Source of the DNA: an uncultured Nodularia sp.
GTDB taxonomy: Bacteria > Cyanobacteriota > Cyanobacteriia > Cyanobacteriales > Nostocaceae
DNA: 64,000 nt
Assembly: GCA_903911355.1 (NCBI GenBank)
Contig: CAIWDD010000001.1
Location: 1 to 64,000 of the forward strand
Reading direction: 5' to 3'
Shown: positions 28,114 through 38,193 of the stretch, in pieces
Layout: each line of letters begins with the position of its first letter
Position numbering within the stretch: the stretch's first letter is position 1
Made by a program: the position numbers and the translations under genes
Notes under the pieces: model-generated
Seen by the model: only the letters and a program-made list of their open reading frames with translations
Told to the model about the DNA's origin: nothing
Databases searched by the model: none

Positions 28114-29331
28114 ATGGACTACAACACTCACAAACCAAAACCCAAACAGAAAAATTCTACTTTTGTTCGTCCATTACCTCAACAACCCAAAAAGTCTCAA
28201 AACACTAAATCATCCTTAAAAGATGAATTTGATCTGGAAATTCTCCAAAAAAATCCTTGGGGACAATTTTTATTATTTGTGGAAGATTTCTACAGTAAAT
28301 ACATTCCACCCAGTACAGAGGAGGAGAAAAAACGTGGAAATATATTGCAAACCGCCATTAAAACCTTCAATGAACATCATCAAGAATCTTGGAGACAAAT
28401 ACTCCATAGAATTCCTCCATCTTCCACCAAGCTGATTGATGACTTTTATTATTATCTATCTAACCGTAGAAAACTGACACCACAGGAAGTTTATCAAGAA
28501 TCTCAAGCAGCTATCCAAGGTTTGATTAATAACGCGGAATATGGATTTATACACACAGATAATAAAGATATTGGCAGAATTAGCCAGCTATCTGATGCCA
28601 TAAATTACTTTCAAAAACACCGTTCTAAGACCTATTTAGTTCTCTCTCAAATAGAAGCATATGTTCCAGAAGATGCTAAAAAATTCTTTGCAGCTTCTCA
28701 GGTCTTTCAAGGCATAATTGCATCTGGTTCTCATGAAATTCTCACGGATTTTGGTATGGCCTTGATGAAACATTTTAAAGTTACGCGCACTGCAATTAAA
28801 GACGAAACAGCTAAAAATCTTGTTTCAGGTCTCGGAGAGATTGAAAGACAATTAACAACTCAAATTAGTATTTTAGAAGCTGAAAACTTAGAACTGACTC
28901 GAAAGTTGGAGCAACTGCGTGAGCAAGGACATCAAGAAATTGTCACCCAAATTGCTCAAGAACTACAAAATGGTTCCCAACCGGCTTTAGATCAAATACA
29001 GAAAATTATCAGTTTAATACAACCTCAAATTGAAGCAAGTGGAGAAGCTCAAATTTCCTCTGATGATTCTCTGTCCATATTTATTGTCTTGCGTAATTTA
29101 ATGACAATATTCCAAAAACTAGGAATAGAAACTTACCCCAAGTCCCTCCAAGATAGTTTCACAATATCTCAACTTGACTTAGCAAAATATGCTTATGTAG
29201 GGGGAACGCCTTTTACAAATTACACAGAAATTAAACGAGTACAGTGTATTCAGAAAGGATGGAAGGTTAACGACAACATAATTACACCGGCAAAAGTACA
29301 AGAATTAACTGATAATTCCACCAATAATTAA
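28114..29331 (+). CDS. GrpE-like coiled-coil protein, partner of the NYN–Hsp70
   Basis: A 405-residue protein, not recognised as a standard family over its whole length. Residues 1–60 are basic and polar. Residues ~60–240 are mostly helical. Residues ~245–300 form a long coiled coil (ERQLTTQISILEAENLELTR, then KLEQLREQ). The last ~60 residues resemble the beta-domain of the nucleotide exchange factor GrpE (IKRVQCIQKGWKVNDNIITP, then AKVQEL, compare the V-x-x-PGW-x-x-x-x-x-I-x-P-A-x-V pattern). The gene for an unusual Hsp70 starts 30 bp downstream in the same direction, so the two are almost certainly one operon. I infer it is a dedicated exchange factor or adaptor for that Hsp70. Classic grpE is far shorter, so this is not the housekeeping gene. 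Confidence 0.75.
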   Translation: MDYNTHKPKPKQKNSTFVRPLPQQPKKSQNTKSSLKDEFDLEILQKNPWGQFLLFVEDFYSKYIPPSTEEEKKRGNILQTAIKTFNEHHQESWRQILHRIPPSSTKLIDDFYYYLSNRRKLTPQEVYQESQAAIQGLINNAEYGFIHTDNKDIGRISQLSDAINYFQKHRSKTYLVLSQIEAYVPEDAKKFFAASQVFQGIIASGSHEILTDFGMALMKHFKVTRTAIKDETAKNLVSGLGEIERQLTTQISILEAENLELTRKLEQLREQGHQEIVTQIAQELQNGSQPALDQIQKIISLIQPQIEASGEAQISSDDSLSIFIVLRNLMTIFQKLGIETYPKSLQDSFTISQLDLAKYAYVGGTPFTNYTEIKRVQCIQKGWKVNDNIITPAKVQELTDNSTNN

Positions 29332-29361
29332 AAGATTTTTATAAAAACAGGATAAAAAACC

Positions 29362-32300
29362 ATGGTAGAAAATATTGCAATCTTATTAGACCTAGACAAC
29401 ATTAAACCTGAACTTGGGGAAATTGAATCTATTTGTACCAAGTATGGTTCCATAAAAGTACGTCGTGCATTTTCCAACACTCCAGCAGTCCTCTCTGCTT
29501 ATGGTAGTCAGCTACGTAATTTAGGATATCGGTTTGAATTAACACCCGGATTGACATCTGTTCCCCAAGAAGTTGATAATTTAATTTTCCGCACATCCGA
29601 GGAGTTGATTAACAATTCCCAGGAACAAATTAATATCATTGCCGTTGTCAGCAATGATAATGATTATGCAAAATTATTTTCTTATTTAACCAGTAAACAA
29701 GTTAAAACAGTAGCTATTGGTAATAATCAACTGGGAAATAAACTTAGAGAAACAGCCACATATATTGAATTACTCCAAAACATTTTACGCCCCACATATT
29801 TAGGTATCGACTTAGGCACTACTAACACAGTCATAGCAAGAGCTAGTCAAACATTAATGCAGGAATGGAAAGCTAACGCCATTAGTATTCCGGTCAAAAA
29901 TGAGCATGAAGCTGTACAACATACAGAATTAATTCCTTCTGCTGTCAGGTATTCTCAATTAGATACTGCGAAAATAGGTAACCATGTCCGCAGCCAATAT
30001 TATGCTTTTAGAGATCAAACTATTCTGGCTTGGAAACATGATATTGGTACTCTTCAAGATGGGTTACCTTTTGAATATCAACTTACTATCGGTAATGTTA
30101 CACCAGAACAAGCCGCCGCAGAAGTTTTAAAGTTTTGTCGTCATCAATTAACCCAAAAACAAATAGATGTGAGAGGTGCAGTCATCACTCACCCAGCGTC
30201 CTATGAACCTGATGCTATTGAAGCGACCCGGAAAGCCGCTAAATTAGCAGGTTGGGAAGAAAATAACATTGTTTTGTTACCAGAACCAAAAGCTGCTTTA
30301 TATGATTTCTTATATAGACTCCGAAATGGAGAGATTTGCGCTGATTTAGATACCAGTCGTCCTTTAAATATTCTTGTCTATGATTTAGGAGGGGGGACTT
30401 TAGATACTTCATTACACAAAGTACACTGGAATAGCGATATAGCCCAGTTTTTTATTGAGGATATTTCTATTGGTTCCCGCACCAGAGTGGGAGGCGATCA
30501 AGTTGATGAAAAAATAGTTGATTATTTGTTTACTAACTATAGTAAAATAGGTAAGTTATCAGCACCTGAGCAGAAAAAATTGTGGTATGAACTCAGGATT
30601 TATGCCGAACAATTTAAGCAAGTTTGGGGCAGTAGATATTCTGATAGCCTGGATAAGGAAGAGTTTAGAATGCCGTTTGAATACGTGAGTTCTAGCTCTA
30701 GTTTTCCGATTTTCTACAGTTTGGGATATCGTCAAATGCAGGAAGCTTTAAAAGAGTTACTGTGCCCAGATATTAAACCGGAACTAATAGAAAAGTTAGA
30801 CCCAAAAACCGCTTTTAATGAATCTCCCTTTGTAGACCGTCGTGACACTTTTATCGTACCTGTTCTTGATGTCCTCCTCAAAGCTAAAGAGAAGTTGGGG
30901 GAATTACCTAAAATTAATGGCATTCTGCTTAATGGGGGGATGACATATTTCCCTTTAATTCGGGAACGCTTAGAACAGCTCTTACCTGGAATCCTCATTC
31001 TATCAGAGGGAGATCCAGACTTGGCGGTGGCTCGTGGTGCAGCACTTTATGCAGCAGGTACTGTGGGTAAATCAGAAGGAATTAACCCCACAAATATTTG
31101 GCTAGAAGTTACAGATTGTAATACTCAAGAATCAAAATTAGAGTTGTTAGTTGCTCACGGTCAAAAGTATCCTTATCGCACTACCTTGGCGGGATTTCGT
31201 TTACCAGCATTTGAAGACGACGGTTTGATTGGTTTTAAAGCTTGGGTGGGTATGGGTTCCCAAATTAATCAAAATACTACCTTACAACGGACTCGCTACG
31301 TTAATACCGATGAAATTCGCGCTGCTGATATTCAACCAGGAGATTATTTAAATCTGGAAGTAGAATATACCTTTGATGAGCGATTATTACTGACACTGGT
31401 ACATCGCGATCGCCCAGATACTCGTTTCCGCTTAGAAGTTTCCCCCCAAAGAATAATACCGACAATTAGCAATGTCGAAAAAACAGTTAATCAAAAAACA
31501 GTTAATAACACGGCCACAGATTTAATTCCTAAAATTAGCCGTTCCCGTCCAGGTAAAGAAATTAATCCCGATATTGAGGTGGAATTTTCGGCCTGGGGGA
31601 GGGTCGCATTTAGTCTGGCTCAAAATTGGCAAAATGCTAGTGTTCAAACCCAAAGACGAAATCTAGAAAATCAGACTTGTCAGGGTAAAAATCGTTTATC
31701 TATTATTCGCAGTTTATTACAGTGGTTGGAAACACAGAGTAATGTTAAACCTGATTTACAACAAAGCAGAAAAATTGTAGCCGTAATGGCTTTATCTAAT
31801 ATTATCCAAAGTTTACCTTCTGATAGCTCTGACTTCCAAGTCAGAGAACTAGAACAGAGGTATCACAACTGGATTTTACGCCAATTTCAAGCTGGTTTAT
31901 CCAGATATAACCACATACATGAATTACAAACAGCCATTTCCCTGGCTCCGGGTAAAATGCTATGGTCAGATTTTAGCGAGTTAATTTACCAAGAGTTTAC
32001 AGTCATCTCACACCTAGCACGTTCCGTTAATTTACTTAACTCATTTGGTTTTTGTGCTGAACCTTCTGTACGTAATATTACGCGCTTGCGTTCGATTATC
32101 CAAGGCAGTCAACATTTAGCTGTGCGCCAAAAAGCCTTCTGGGCTTTAGCGAGAATCATTAGCCCTGGTCAACCCCAGGAATGGCGAGCCAATCTCAATG
32201 ATGTGGAAAAAGTAGCATTATTTGTTTTAGAGCAACTTAAACATCAAATTAGTGAACCTCAAATTGCTTTAGATGCTTTAGGTTGTCTGGGTCAATGTAT

Positions 32301-32529
32301 TGGTTGGCATATTACAGGAAATCTACTTCATGAACGAATTGTCAATGACATTTTATCTCTGGCAAAGATTTATCTGCCTTGTCAAGGTAGAATGATTAAT
32401 TTCCCGGGTATCTCCCAACAGTTTGACCGCAAGTTAGAGCTAATAGAAAGGGCTTTTCATCTTGATACTGCTACTATTCAAGAAAAAGAAGACATCAGAA
32501 CTTGGTTTTTGCAAACTGTCAATGGTTAA
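29362..32529 (+). CDS. NYN (PIN-like) ribonuclease domain–Hsp70 fusion protein
   Basis: A 1,055-residue fusion. Residues 1–~140 are a NYN/DUF88-like domain. AILLDLDNI has acidic residues D10 and D12, and IIAVVSNDNDYAKLF has D~98–100; these are the metal-binding acids of PIN/NYN ribonucleases, followed by VKTVAIG. Residues ~147–570 form a complete Hsp70 ATPase with all three signature loops: LGIDLGTTNTV (phosphate 1), ILVYDLGGGTLDTSL (phosphate 2) and NGILLNGGMTYFPLIRERL (adenosine). A beta-rich stretch to ~700 replaces or diverges from the classic substrate domain. Residues ~740–1,055 are alpha-helical, perhaps repeat-like. There is no EEVD-like tail. It is in an operon with the GrpE-like protein upstream. 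ATP-gated RNA cleavage, or RNA handling coupled to misfolded proteins, is an inference. Confidence 0.88.
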   Translation: MVENIAILLDLDNIKPELGEIESICTKYGSIKVRRAFSNTPAVLSAYGSQLRNLGYRFELTPGLTSVPQEVDNLIFRTSEELINNSQEQINIIAVVSNDNDYAKLFSYLTSKQVKTVAIGNNQLGNKLRETATYIELLQNILRPTYLGIDLGTTNTVIARASQTLMQEWKANAISIPVKNEHEAVQHTELIPSAVRYSQLDTAKIGNHVRSQYYAFRDQTILAWKHDIGTLQDGLPFEYQLTIGNVTPEQAAAEVLKFCRHQLTQKQIDVRGAVITHPASYEPDAIEATRKAAKLAGWEENNIVLLPEPKAALYDFLYRLRNGEICADLDTSRPLNILVYDLGGGTLDTSLHKVHWNSDIAQFFIEDISIGSRTRVGGDQVDEKIVDYLFTNYSKIGKLSAPEQKKLWYELRIYAEQFKQVWGSRYSDSLDKEEFRMPFEYVSSSSSFPIFYSLGYRQMQEALKELLCPDIKPELIEKLDPKTAFNESPFVDRRDTFIVPVLDVLLKAKEKLGELPKINGILLNGGMTYFPLIRERLEQLLPGILILSEGDPDLAVARGAALYAAGTVGKSEGINPTNIWLEVTDCNTQESKLELLVAHGQKYPYRTTLAGFRLPAFEDDGLIGFKAWVGMGSQINQNTTLQRTRYVNTDEIRAADIQPGDYLNLEVEYTFDERLLLTLVHRDRPDTRFRLEVSPQRIIPTISNVEKTVNQKTVNNTATDLIPKISRSRPGKEINPDIEVEFSAWGRVAFSLAQNWQNASVQTQRRNLENQTCQGKNRLSIIRSLLQWLETQSNVKPDLQQSRKIVAVMALSNIIQSLPSDSSDFQVRELEQRYHNWILRQFQAGLSRYNHIHELQTAISLAPGKMLWSDFSELIYQEFTVISHLARSVNLLNSFGFCAEPSVRNITRLRSIIQGSQHLAVRQKAFWALARIISPGQPQEWRANLNDVEKVALFVLEQLKHQISEPQIALDALGCLGQCIGWHITGNLLHERIVNDILSLAKIYLPCQGRMINFPGISQQFDRKLELIERAFHLDTATIQEKEDIRTWFLQTVNG

Positions 32530-32551
32530 AGTCTAAATTTAATTCAAATAG

Positions 32552-34168
32552 TTACCGGAGATGAGTTAACTTCCACAGCAAGTGATAATTATCGCGATAA
32601 ACCACATTAGCTGTAGATTTATATCTGGTTTCTATTTCTCTACGCCAGGTATCTGAGGGATTGAGTAAGAAAATATCCTTAAACCCATCAGGAATATTAG
32701 GAATATCTTCACCATTAATTAATTGAAACCGTACTTTTGGCGTAACAAGATAGCTCAGGGAGAATACTGTTACATAATTAATTCCCTGAGAATTACTAAT
32801 TAAAAGTGGTTTTTGCGCCTCATTGAGAATTTCAGCAACCTCTGGATTACCATAACTAATTCCCTTATTCCACCAAGTTGCTCCTTCATAGCGAACTCTA
32901 CAAGAAACCATCCCCAACACAATTATTAATACTAAAATTACTTGCCACAATCTCCGGCGCGATGAAATTCCACTATATATTTGGGTAGCTAACATATAGG
33001 CGACAGAAACTTGAATACATAAATATACAGGTATTAAATATATCATAGAAGTATAAACTAGTGCTTGAGAAAATAAATTCGGCAGCATTAGTGGTATGAA
33101 GGGAACTATAATTAATGTCACCATAAACAACCAAGTCTTATAATTAGTGGTGCGACATATAAAATAAAGTGCATATCCTGCTAGAGATGTAAAAATTAGA
33201 GAAATTAGATATTGTATGGGGTTTTCTAAGCCGATGTTCAAATCGAAAAAGATTCGACTTATCTGTATAAATAAAATTGGCTGCCAATGTAACATAGATT
33301 TATCATTTTCCGTGACATCTGCTGATACAATAAACTCAAATAAATTGGCTACCACAATCGTCATCCAGGGCATAAAAGCTAAAAAACCTAGAGATGAGGC
33401 TAGTAAATAAGCCCTAACTGTTTCCGTTAGTTGAAATTTATTAATTGTAATTACATAAATTCCCTGGGTAAGCGCTAAAAAAATACTCCACAAACTTGTA
33501 TAAAGACTAACTACCAAGCTCAATACATAAATACCCCAGGTAGCAAAAGGGTCTGGCATTTGCTGTACTTTGACTAATTCGTGGTGAGATTGTGATTCCA
33601 GGCGCATAGCTCGTAATAGTGAGGCACTACATAGTAGTATGGTGAGTAACCACAGAATATATGATTGTGCTTCTTGAGCATAAAGCACATGAAGAGGGGA
33701 AATTGCCATCAAAGCGATCGCTAAACCAGGTACTGACAAAGGCACATTAAATAATTCACGGCAGAGCCAGTAAATAGACGGAAAGACTAACAAACTGATC
33801 AAAGCAGATAAACTTCTAATGACAGTGACTGAATTACCAAAGGTTTGCACCCATAATCTGGTAATTAAATAATAAAGTGGTGGAGCTTGCGGGTCTTCTC
33901 TTACCAGAGACATAATTGTGTCACTAAAGCCCTTTTCTAGATTAGGAAATTGGAACCTAGCAAAACTTGCCTTAGTAATTACACCACCGTTAAATAATTG
34001 CTGCTTGACTTCAGCTACCGTATAGCCAGAAATGCGCAAAGATGTATAAATTTCATCATGGGAGTAAACTTTGCCTTGAATATTAACAAAGCGGAATAAT
34101 ATACCCATCGCCAACAAAAAAATAATTAAAAACCGTAACCAACTCGGAACAAGAGTCAGGTTCCACAT
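32552..34168 (-). CDS. Glycosyltransferase family 39-type membrane protein
   Basis: A protein of about 538 residues with roughly ten to twelve hydrophobic spans. The first loop carries the acidic motif YSHDEIYT, typical of GT-C (ArnT/PMT-like, GT39) enzymes that use polyprenyl-phosphate sugars. Further landmarks are PPLYYLITRLWVQTFG and a first span at residues ~10–30. The acceptor (protein, lipid or polysaccharide) is unknown. ATG 34168 (MWNLTLVPSWLRFLIIF) is chosen: the frame stays open upstream to 34480, but that part overlaps nadK and reads as non-coding. It is separated from nadK by a terminator, so it has its own promoter. It converges with the NYN–Hsp70 gene. Confidence 0.85.
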   Translation of the reverse strand: MWNLTLVPSWLRFLIIFLLAMGILFRFVNIQGKVYSHDEIYTSLRISGYTVAEVKQQLFNGGVITKASFARFQFPNLEKGFSDTIMSLVREDPQAPPLYYLITRLWVQTFGNSVTVIRSLSALISLLVFPSIYWLCRELFNVPLSVPGLAIALMAISPLHVLYAQEAQSYILWLLTILLCSASLLRAMRLESQSHHELVKVQQMPDPFATWGIYVLSLVVSLYTSLWSIFLALTQGIYVITINKFQLTETVRAYLLASSLGFLAFMPWMTIVVANLFEFIVSADVTENDKSMLHWQPILFIQISRIFFDLNIGLENPIQYLISLIFTSLAGYALYFICRTTNYKTWLFMVTLIIVPFIPLMLPNLFSQALVYTSMIYLIPVYLCIQVSVAYMLATQIYSGISSRRRLWQVILVLIIVLGMVSCRVRYEGATWWNKGISYGNPEVAEILNEAQKPLLISNSQGINYVTVFSLSYLVTPKVRFQLINGEDIPNIPDGFKDIFLLNPSDTWRREIETRYKSTANVVYRDNYHLLWKLTHLR

Positions 34169-34220
34169 AAGCAGGTTTCCGATAAAGTAGTTTAAAATCT
34201 TCCCACAGCCACAATTACTG

Positions 34221-34247
34221 AAAAACCCCCGAAGATACCCGGGGGCT
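34221..34247 (-). terminator. Rho-independent terminator of nadK
   Basis: On the minus strand, CCCCCG/CGGGGG arms around an 8-nt loop are followed by TTTTT. It lies 60 bp after the nadK stop codon and closes the ndhAIGE–nadK transcript. Confidence 0.85.
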
Positions 34248-34307
34248 GGCCTATTGTTGTGTTCACAGATAACTAGCAACAAAAACGCTCGGTAGACACC
34301 TGAACAA

Positions 34308-35228
34308 TCAATTGCGGTGATTATTACTGTAGCGAACCCTTGTACCCGCCCAAAGCAGCTTCTCTCGGAGTGTCTGATAGTATGAATTGTTCTCTCGCAA
34401 AATAATGAACTTCGCCCGACAATCTGCCATCCGCACATCAACCCGATGTCCTGGCCAAATAGAGGTAGATAACACCCCATCCATCCACAGTTTTGTACTC
34501 AAATCATAATCTCCCAAAGGCCAGATGCTGACAACCGAACCAGGAGGTAAAACTAAGGGGCGGCTAGAAAGACTCATAGGACAGATGGGAGTTATGGTGA
34601 GAGCCTCCATACCATCATGAATAATCGGTCCATTAGCAGAAACAGTATAACCGGTAGAACCTGTGGGAGTGGAAATAATCAAACCATCTCCCACATATTG
34701 GTCTACCACCTCACTATCAATTTCCATTTCCAGAATTGAGGTAATCATGCGGTCAGCGGAAGCAGGTTTGACACAAAATTCGTTTAAAGCGAGGTAGTGT
34801 TCAGTCACTGGTTCCAAATTCGTGCGATGACCCTCATACACTGCAGCTTGTAACATCATCCGCCGTTGGATAGCATAGCGATCCTCAAACAGTCTGTCCC
34901 AAACTTTCTCTGTATCTTCAAACTCGTCTACGGACTCAGTTAAGAAGCCCAGATGTCCGCCAACATTAACGCCCAAAATAGGTATACCGGCCGGGGCTAA
35001 ATGTCTAGCACCAGTTAAAACAGTGCCGTCACCGCCCAGTACTAAAGCCAAATCAATGGGTTGAGTTGCAGAAGCCAAAAATACCGGGTAAGGGTTATCT
35101 TTGGGCCCACTAGGCCCCATCAACACGTGACAATGGCGATTTTCCAGTTGTTGAGCACAGAGTTCTGCCCAGCGTTGACTCTGGGAATCTCGGGCTTTAT
35201 AAGCAATGATTACCTGCTTGATTTGCAC
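34308..35228 (-). CDS. nadK: NAD kinase
   Basis: A 306-residue NAD(+) kinase making NADP+ from NAD+ and ATP. The GGDGTVL motif (ALVLGGDGTVLTGARH, about residues 64–79) is intact. So is the NE/D-type second motif (YLALNEFCV) and the glycine-rich block VGDGLIISTPTGSTGYTVSANGP, which binds substrate. Cyanobacteria usually have two NAD kinases; this is the group encoded beside the NDH-1 genes. It starts 6 bp after ndhE ends and is therefore cotranscribed with ndhAIGE, coupling NADP supply to the respiratory/cyclic complex. It is closed by a strong terminator. Confidence 0.95.
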   Translation of the reverse strand: MQIKQVIIAYKARDSQSQRWAELCAQQLENRHCHVLMGPSGPKDNPYPVFLASATQPIDLALVLGGDGTVLTGARHLAPAGIPILGVNVGGHLGFLTESVDEFEDTEKVWDRLFEDRYAIQRRMMLQAAVYEGHRTNLEPVTEHYLALNEFCVKPASADRMITSILEMEIDSEVVDQYVGDGLIISTPTGSTGYTVSANGPIIHDGMEALTITPICPMSLSSRPLVLPPGSVVSIWPLGDYDLSTKLWMDGVLSTSIWPGHRVDVRMADCRAKFIILRENNSYYQTLREKLLWAGTRVRYSNNHRN

Positions 35229-35234
35229 ACAAAA

Positions 35235-35540
35235 TTACCACTTGAGGAGATTAAACTGCTCCATATCAACGGTATCACGATTGCGATAAATGGCCAGCAC
35301 AATGGCTAAACCCACCGCCGCTTCAGCAGCAGCCACGGTAATCACAAATACAGTGAATACCTGACCTTTAATTAAAGTTGAATCCAGAAAGTTAGAAAAT
35401 GCCATTAAATTGAGATTAACAGCATTTAGCAGTAACTCAATTGACATTAACACCCGTACCGCGTTACGACTGGTAATTAGTCCGTAAATGCCGATACAGA
35501 ACAAAGCTGCGGCTAGTAATAAAAAGTACTGGAGTTGCAT
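35235..35540 (-). CDS. ndhE: NAD(P)H-quinone oxidoreductase subunit 4L (NdhE/NuoK)
   Basis: A 101-residue protein, the standard NdhE length, with three membrane spans and the conserved intramembrane glutamates ([35 protein letters not shown]) needed for proton translocation in NDH-1. The start is ATG 35540 ([11 protein letters not shown]); the open frame upstream to 35582 has no homology and overlaps a dispersed repeat. It is the fourth gene of ndhA-I-G-E, located in the thylakoid/plasma membrane, in respiration and cyclic electron flow. Confidence 0.96.
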   Translation of the reverse strand: MQLQYFLLLAAALFCIGIYGLITSRNAVRVLMSIELLLNAVNLNLMAFSNFLDSTLIKGQVFTVFVITVAAAEAAVGLAIVLAIYRNRDTVDMEQFNLLKW

Positions 35541-35621
35541 AGATTTTACTGTCCCTTCTCGTAGCTTGCGTAGCGTAGCCATAAAAAATCTGGCCTTTAC
35601 CGGCGAATAATATCGCCGATT

Positions 35622-36236
35622 TTACTCTTTTGTTTCACTACCTGCTGATATCAGGTCTCTGGGGCGTTCTGGCAAGGTCAAAATTGTTTGTGGTAACTCT
35701 GAAGCTGTGGTTTTTTCAGGCAAATACTCGCGACGTGCCAAAATGATCGCTCCTAACATGGCTATCAGCAACAATACTGAAGCTAGTTCAAAAGGTAGTA
35801 GAAAGTCAGTAAAGAAATGCTCACCAATCACAACTATAGAACTTTCGGCAGCTACAGGAGCAGGTGTTGAGTATGCCCAGTGAGTCCCCAATACCATTGC
35901 ACTCAACAGACCAAATAATCCTAAACTGACTATGGCTGTTACTACTTTGCGCAGACCAGCACTGGGAAATGGTGCAAAATCCTGGCGCTTGTTCACCAAC
36001 ATAATGGCAAACAAAATTAACACGTTGACTGCCCCAACATAAACCAGTACCTGTGCTGCTGCTACAAAGTCAGCATTGAGCAAGAGGTACATCCCCGCCA
36101 TGCTGATAAACACCCCCCCCAGCATAAAGGCAGAATAAACAACGTTAGAGAACAGCACTACAGCTAAGGCTGCTCCAATCATCATTACACCCAGTATGCC
36201 TAAAGAAACAAACTGTACTCCTTCAGCTAAATTCAC
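35622..36236 (-). CDS. ndhG: NAD(P)H-quinone oxidoreductase subunit 6 (NdhG/NuoJ)
   Basis: A 204-residue membrane subunit of NDH-1 with five hydrophobic spans. It has the conserved stretch QVLVYVGAVNVLILFAIMLV typical of NuoJ/ND6, including its pi-bulge helix region. The start is GTG 36236, giving MNLAEGVQFVSLGIL. It lies about 80 bp before ndhE and 200 bp after ndhI. The space on the ndhI side holds a heptamer tandem repeat. The C-terminal ~40 residues are soluble. Confidence 0.95.
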   Translation of the reverse strand: MNLAEGVQFVSLGILGVMMIGAALAVVLFSNVVYSAFMLGGVFISMAGMYLLLNADFVAAAQVLVYVGAVNVLILFAIMLVNKRQDFAPFPSAGLRKVVTAIVSLGLFGLLSAMVLGTHWAYSTPAPVAAESSIVVIGEHFFTDFLLPFELASVLLLIAMLGAIILARREYLPEKTTASELPQTILTLPERPRDLISAGSETKE

Positions 36237-36267
36237 TTTTTCCGGTCCTTTTTAATTTCCAATAAAT

Positions 36268-36300
36268 GGTAACTGGTAAGTGGTAAGTGGTAATCGGTAA
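36268..36300. repeat. Short tandem heptamer repeat (TGGTAAG type) inside the ndh operon
   Basis: Four to five imperfect copies of TGGTAA(G/C) lie between ndhI and ndhG. It is a second sequence type of short tandem repeat in this window, sitting in a transcribed intergenic spacer. Confidence 0.7.
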
Positions 36301-36434
36301 TAGCGATTACCCACTAGTACGGTACGGCGGAAACAGAAACATTTTTCCAGACAGTTCAAAAGACTAGAATGTGACTTTTGACTTCCGCCCAGCAGCGCTA
36401 GCCACTTGTTTTTTCTGTGTGCTCTACCGGGTCT

Positions 36435-36992
36435 TCACCGAGGAGAACCAGCACGAGGAGCATCAGCAGGTAGGTCGTGAGGTTCCATGACACCTTTGGG
36501 TAAGTAAGCCAGTTCCCGCAGTGGCGTCACCATTGGGTCGTTTGTGACTTTATAAGGCAGACGACCTAATGCTACGTTGTCATAGTTTAATTCATGGCGA
36601 TCATAAGTGGATAGCTCATACTCTTCCGTCATCGATAGACAGTTAGTTGGGCAATATTCCACACAGTTACCACAGAAGATACAAACTCCAAAGTCAATGC
36701 TGTAGTGTTTGAGCTTTTTCTTTTTGTTGGCTTTCTCAAATTCCCAATCTACTACGGGTAGGTTGATGGGACAAACCCTCACACAGACTTCGCAGGCGAT
36801 ACATTTATCAAACTCAAAGTGAATCCGTCCGCGAAATCGTTCACCAGGAATTAGTTTCTCGTACGGGTACTGTACTGTAACTGGTCGCCGTTGCATATGG
36901 TCGAAAGTTACAGCTAAACCTTGACCAATGTAACGTCCAGCTTGTACTGCTTCTTTGGCGTAATCACCAACTTGTTTGAGGAACTTTAGCAT
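36435..36992 (-). CDS. ndhI: NAD(P)H-quinone oxidoreductase subunit I (NdhI/NuoI)
   Basis: A 185-residue ferredoxin-like peripheral subunit of NDH-1. Two 4Fe-4S cluster motifs are visible: [12 protein letters not shown] at about residues 64–75 and [12 protein letters not shown] at about 103–114. These pass electrons, in cyanobacteria mainly from ferredoxin, towards plastoquinone. The C-terminus is short and Pro/Asp-rich, as usual. ATG 36992. It is second in the ndhA-I-G-E order, 82 bp after ndhA. Confidence 0.97.
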   Translation of the reverse strand: MLKFLKQVGDYAKEAVQAGRYIGQGLAVTFDHMQRRPVTVQYPYEKLIPGERFRGRIHFEFDKCIACEVCVRVCPINLPVVDWEFEKANKKKKLKHYSIDFGVCIFCGNCVEYCPTNCLSMTEEYELSTYDRHELNYDNVALGRLPYKVTNDPMVTPLRELAYLPKGVMEPHDLPADAPRAGSPR

Positions 36993-37074
36993 TTTTAGTG
37001 TTTTTCTCCCTATGAGTCAATTCACCGATTCAGGCTTTATGTTTTATCTTTAGGTAAAAGCTCTTAGCCTGACT

Positions 37075-38193
37075 TTATCCCCCAAAGGCGAAGGGAAAGG
37101 CAAGTTTTAGTGCTGCAGTTACTAGAAGATTAACTAAAGCCAGTGGTAACAAAAACTTCCATCCTAAATCTAGCAATTGGTCAATCCTCACCCGGGGTAC
37201 TGTCCAACGCAATAAGATGGCGATAAAGACTAACAGATAGGCTTTGATTAGGGTCATGATGATACCCAAAGAAGCAGTGACCACCTGCAATACTGGATTG
37301 AGTTCACTCACTCCCAGCCAGTTGGCTATCACACTCACCGGAATGGGAAAGTCCCAACCGCCTAGGTATAAAACTGACACTAGTAGAGCAGAAAGCACTA
37401 GGTTGACATAGGAGCTAAGGTAAAACAGAGCGAATTTCATGCCAGAGTATTCGGTCTGATAACCAGCTACGATTTCTTCTTCTGCTTCTGGTAGGTCAAA
37501 GGGTAAGCGTTCGCATTCAGCCAGGGCTGCTATCCAAAAAATTAGTAACCCCACGGGTTGACGCCAAATGTTCCAGCCGAGAATACCATAGCCAGATTGC
37601 TGATTAACAATATCAATGGTGCTAAGACTGTTAGACATCATGACTACGGCTAGCACGCTCAAGGATAGCGGAATTTCGTAGCTAATAGATTGGGCGGCCG
37701 CCCGCAAACCACCGAGTAAGGAATACTTATTATTGGATGCGTAACCAGCCATTAATAACCCAATGGGGGCAATGCTAGAAAAGGCAATCCACAAGAATAT
37801 TCCCATGCCTACATTGGTAATCAGAATATTCTGTCCAAAGGGGACAATTAAGTAGGACAGGAATACTGGTAGGACAACTAGGATGGGGCCGATGGTAAAT
37901 AGCCACGGGTCAGCTTTGGCTGGCACAATATCTTCTTTAAATACGAGCTTGACACCATCGGCTACTGGCGCTAGTAAGCCAAAAGGGCCAATAAATTCTG
38001 GACCGATGCGCTGCTGTACTGATGCCGAAATTTTCCGTTCTAGCCAAACACAGACTAGTACGCCCACTGTTGCGCCAATGAGCATTAGTATCATGGGTAA
38101 CGGCATCCAAATGGCTTTGGCTGTCCCTGCTGGTATCCCTAAATCCATCAAGGATTTAATAAACGTTCCTTGGAGGTCAATTCCTGAATTCAT
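37075..38193 (-). CDS. ndhA: NAD(P)H-quinone oxidoreductase subunit 1 (NdhA/NuoH)
   Basis: A 372-residue membrane subunit with about eight spans that forms the quinone-binding chamber of NDH-1. Signature segments are [38 protein letters not shown], and the charged loop [20 protein letters not shown] followed by GYQTEYSG. Length is normal. It is the first gene of the ndhA-I-G-E-nadK transcript. The promoter must lie in the 580-bp spacer to gltA. Confidence 0.97.
   Translation of the reverse strand: MNSGIDLQGTFIKSLMDLGIPAGTAKAIWMPLPMILMLIGATVGVLVCVWLERKISASVQQRIGPEFIGPFGLLAPVADGVKLVFKEDIVPAKADPWLFTIGPILVVLPVFLSYLIVPFGQNILITNVGMGIFLWIAFSSIAPIGLLMAGYASNNKYSLLGGLRAAAQSISYEIPLSLSVLAVVMMSNSLSTIDIVNQQSGYGILGWNIWRQPVGLLIFWIAALAECERLPFDLPEAEEEIVAGYQTEYSGMKFALFYLSSYVNLVLSALLVSVLYLGGWDFPIPVSVIANWLGVSELNPVLQVVTASLGIIMTLIKAYLLVFIAILLRWTVPRVRIDQLLDLGWKFLLPLALVNLLVTAALKLAFPFAFGG

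Noticed and set aside
34169-34480. Upstream extension of the GT39-type gene (642-codon frame)
   Set aside because: The extra ~104 codons overlap nadK and its terminator and have no membrane or family character; ATG 34168 gives the expected N-terminal membrane span.
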